Shown one piece after another: positions 61,696-64,000 of a stretch of DNA of 64,000 nt. The stretch is from Flavobacterium oncorhynchi (GTDB lineage Bacteria; Bacteroidota; Bacteroidia; Flavobacteriales; Flavobacteriaceae). The DNA is taken from positions 1 through 64,000 of the forward strand of contig NZ_MUHA01000014.1 in the NCBI RefSeq assembly GCF_002217355.1, in the 5' to 3' direction. How positions within the stretch are numbered: position 1 is the first letter of the stretch; each line of letters opens with the position of its first letter. The notes under the pieces are model-generated. The model did no database searches, was not told where the DNA came from, and worked only from the letters and a program-made list of their open reading frames with translations. The translations under genes and the position numbers were made by a program.

Positions 61696-64000
61696 ATGAA
61701 TGAAAAACGAATGCGATGCGTCGTAAAGTTTCAAAGTATTAAAAAAACCGCTTGGTTAAAAGCAATCTTGCTTATTGCCTTGTTTTTTGCAGGTTTTACG
61801 GCAAATGCTGGCAATAACAATGCAAATAAAAGAGTAACATTAAAGGTAGAAAATGAAAGTATAAAAAATGTTTTTCAAAAAATTGAAAATCAAATCGATG
61901 TACATTTTATGTACGAATCCAATCAAATTAATGCCAATCAAAAAATTAGTTTAAAACTATCGAATGTAACTTTAGAACAAGCATTAGATAAAATTTGCAG
62001 TAATTTTTTACTTCGATATGAAATTGTAAACAACAATATCGTTATCAAGAAAACACAAAAAACTGCGGCTGCAGATCAAAATAAAATTATTGTTTCTGGA
62101 ACTGTTTTCAGCGGAGACGATAATATGCCGTTGCCGGGTGTTGGAATTAAAGATAAAAATTCAACTGCAGCAGCAACTACAGATTTTGATGGAACTTTTA
62201 AAATGGAAATTAATGCAGCTGAAGCTTTATTAGTCTTTTCATACGTTGGTTACATCAATAAAGAAGTTAAAGTAACCAAAAGCGAAACCATTACAGTAAA
62301 ATTAGCGGCTGACGTAAAACAACTTCAGGAAGTAGTTGTAATGGGATATGGAAGTGTTAAAAAGAAAGAAGTTCTTGGAGCAGTAGGTTCTGTTTCGATG
62401 AAAGAAACTTCTAGCAGAACGTACAATAATGCTGCTGAATTATTGCAAGGAACTGTTGCCGGTGTTACCGTTATTAATGATGGTGGAGATCCAACTGCTT
62501 CGCCAACAATTAATATTCGTGGAATTGGTTCTTTGAACGCTGAAACTCCTCTAATTGTTTTAGATGGAATTATTTACAGTGGATCACTAAATACTTTAAA
62601 TCCAAATGATATTGCTTCGATCAGCGTTTTAAAAGATGCCGCTTCGGCAGCGATTTATGGAGCAAGAGCATCTGGAGGTGTAATCTTAATTACCTCTAAA
62701 AAAGGAATTTCAGATCGTATTAATGTGAATGTAAATTATCAGGGAGGTTTTCAGAATGTGGCTAAAAAACTGGATGTTTTAAATGCCGCAGAATATGCAG
62801 ACGCGATGAATACTGCAAGAGATAATGCTGGTTTACCAAGAATTCCTGCTTTTGATCCTGCTTTTGAACCAACAGCAAGAACAACAAAAACTAACTGGAT
62901 GGATGAAATTTTCCGTACAGGAGAAATTCAAGATTTGTCACTTTCTATCAATGGGAAAACAGAAAAATCAAATTTCTTTCTTTCAGGAAGTTATAGAAAA
63001 AATGAGGGTGTTTTGTTAAATACCTACGGAGAACGTTATACCGTTAGAGCAAATACATCTTTTAAACTGGCAGATAATTTTACAATTGGAGAAAATTTAT
63101 CCTATTCATTAACAGATGGGCAAACAGCTAATACAGCAAATGCTTATACAGGGGCTATTTTGGCTGCAGTATTTTATCCGCCAAATGCAACTATTTATAG
63201 AGAAGACGGTTCTGGGCAATTTGGAGGAGTTCCAGAAAAATATATTGGTTCTTACGGAGACGTTATAAACCCTGTAGCTTATTTAAAAAGACTAGACAAC
63301 AGAAATCCTGTTTCTACAATTTTGATAAATCCTTATGCAGAATGGGAAATTGTACCAGGTTTAAAAGTTAAATCAAATTGGGGTTATACTAGAATTCAAG
63401 ACAACGCAACTGATTTTTCAACAAAAATTACAGAACCGGGAAAAATCTTTGACTTTAACCGCTTGACAAAAAAATCAGCTACGACAACTGATTTACTAAG
63501 TGAGCAAACTGTTTCTTATGAAAAATCATTTGGAAAACACAATCTTAAAGCCTTAGCAGGATATACGTATCAAGAAACAAAAAGAGATTTTTATACGGTT
63601 GAAGGAACAGGTTTTGACAGCGAAGATCCATCACAACGTTATTTGCTAAACGCAAAATTAATTCAACAAACAGGAGCAGGTTTATCTGATGAAATTATCT
63701 CATCTTATGTGGGAAGGATTAATTACGACTTCAATCAAAAATACTTAATCTCAGGAATCGTTCGTCGTGACGGAACTTCAAAACTATTATCAGAAAACCG
63801 TTGGAAAGTATATCCATCAGTTTCTGCAGGATGGTTAATTTCTGAAGAAGGATTTATGAAAGGTATCAGTTCAACAGTGAGCAACTTAAAATTGCGTGCA
63901 AGCTGGGGACAAATTGGAAATTTAGGAAACCTTGGACCCTATCAGTTTAGTGTGCCTTTAACGCAGACTCAAGCTTTAATAGGAGCAACTCCAACTATTA
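61696..64000 (+). CDS. SusC/RagA-type receptor with STN signalling domain (partial)
   Basis: An open frame runs from ATG 61696 to the window end, with 768 complete codons and no stop. Order: signal segment at about 18-38 (AILLIALFFAGFTANAG), STN domain at about 46-118 (VTLKVENESIKNVFQKIEN), carboxypeptidase-D-like domain at about 132-215 (VSGTVFSGDDNMPLPGVGIK) and TonB plug (MGYGSVKKKEVLGAVGSV, IRGIGSLNAETPLIVLDGI, VLKDAASAAIYGARASGGV), then barrel strands. The STN domain contacts FecR, so this receptor is the likely sensor of the FecI/FecR pair directly upstream. The 3' end and a probable SusD partner lie outside the window. Confidence 0.93.
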   Translation, partial: MNEKRMRCVVKFQSIKKTAWLKAILLIALFFAGFTANAGNNNANKRVTLKVENESIKNVFQKIENQIDVHFMYESNQINANQKISLKLSNVTLEQALDKICSNFLLRYEIVNNNIVIKKTQKTAAADQNKIIVSGTVFSGDDNMPLPGVGIKDKNSTAAATTDFDGTFKMEINAAEALLVFSYVGYINKEVKVTKSETITVKLAADVKQLQEVVVMGYGSVKKKEVLGAVGSVSMKETSSRTYNNAAELLQGTVAGVTVINDGGDPTASPTINIRGIGSLNAETPLIVLDGIIYSGSLNTLNPNDIASISVLKDAASAAIYGARASGGVILITSKKGISDRINVNVNYQGGFQNVAKKLDVLNAAEYADAMNTARDNAGLPRIPAFDPAFEPTARTTKTNWMDEIFRTGEIQDLSLSINGKTEKSNFFLSGSYRKNEGVLLNTYGERYTVRANTSFKLADNFTIGENLSYSLTDGQTANTANAYTGAILAAVFYPPNATIYREDGSGQFGGVPEKYIGSYGDVINPVAYLKRLDNRNPVSTILINPYAEWEIVPGLKVKSNWGYTRIQDNATDFSTKITEPGKIFDFNRLTKKSATTTDLLSEQTVSYEKSFGKHNLKALAGYTYQETKRDFYTVEGTGFDSEDPSQRYLLNAKLIQQTGAGLSDEIISSYVGRINYDFNQKYLISGIVRRDGTSKLLSENRWKVYPSVSAGWLISEEGFMKGISSTVSNLKLRASWGQIGNLGNLGPYQFSVPLTQTQALIGATPTI

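Overview
The window looks like chromosomal DNA of a Flavobacterium-type member of the Bacteroidota. It is AT-rich. Promoters show the Bacteroidota -7 box TAnnTTTG and starts lack Shine-Dalgarno sequences. Gene content fits: fused branched-chain E1 dehydrogenase, SusC/SusD pairs, FecI/FecR, a PorP/SprF protein, a type B (CHU_C) secretion signal and a DUF3822-rsmD pair. This is inferred from families and signals, not from a database match. No rRNA, tRNA, CRISPR array, insertion sequence or prophage was found.

Layout. 0-5 kb: a ketopantoate reductase-like gene, a small outer-membrane protein, and a histidine kinase/OmpR regulator operon facing a decayed outer-membrane receptor gene. The divergent region between them holds three perfect-period 11-bp direct repeats. 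5-34 kb: mostly housekeeping and envelope genes (rsmD, RecD-like helicase, ygiD, PQQ-type propeller, kdsB, E1 alpha/beta fusion, a peptidase-like outer-membrane protein, LOG-family protein, uvrA, a small zinc-finger operon, a propeller-type LytS/LytTR pair, ClC channel, ggt, acpH, glmM, lipid A-type acyltransferase, rhomboid). Four unrelated palindromic intergenic repeats and one candidate structured RNA lie between these genes. 34-44 kb: a SIMPL protein, a SusC/SusD pair with a long leader, an MscS channel and a DUF4377-META protein.

44-59.5 kb is the most unusual part. Four AraC-type regulators form two tandem copies of one two-gene unit. They are followed by a PorP/SprF-like protein, an OmpA-family protein, a secreted protein with five 381-bp tandem repeats, a CHU_C-tailed secreted protein and two secreted proteins sharing a small module. 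Four transcription units here share an ungapped 53-bp promoter, TGATTTTA-N9-RTGGYAGTWY-N18-TAWWTTTG. I propose a co-regulated surface-protein regulon under these AraC proteins. 59.5-64 kb: a FecI sigma factor, a FecR anti-sigma factor and the start of an STN-containing SusC receptor that runs off the window. fecI and fecR carry the same upstream block, as expected for an autoregulated ECF sigma factor.
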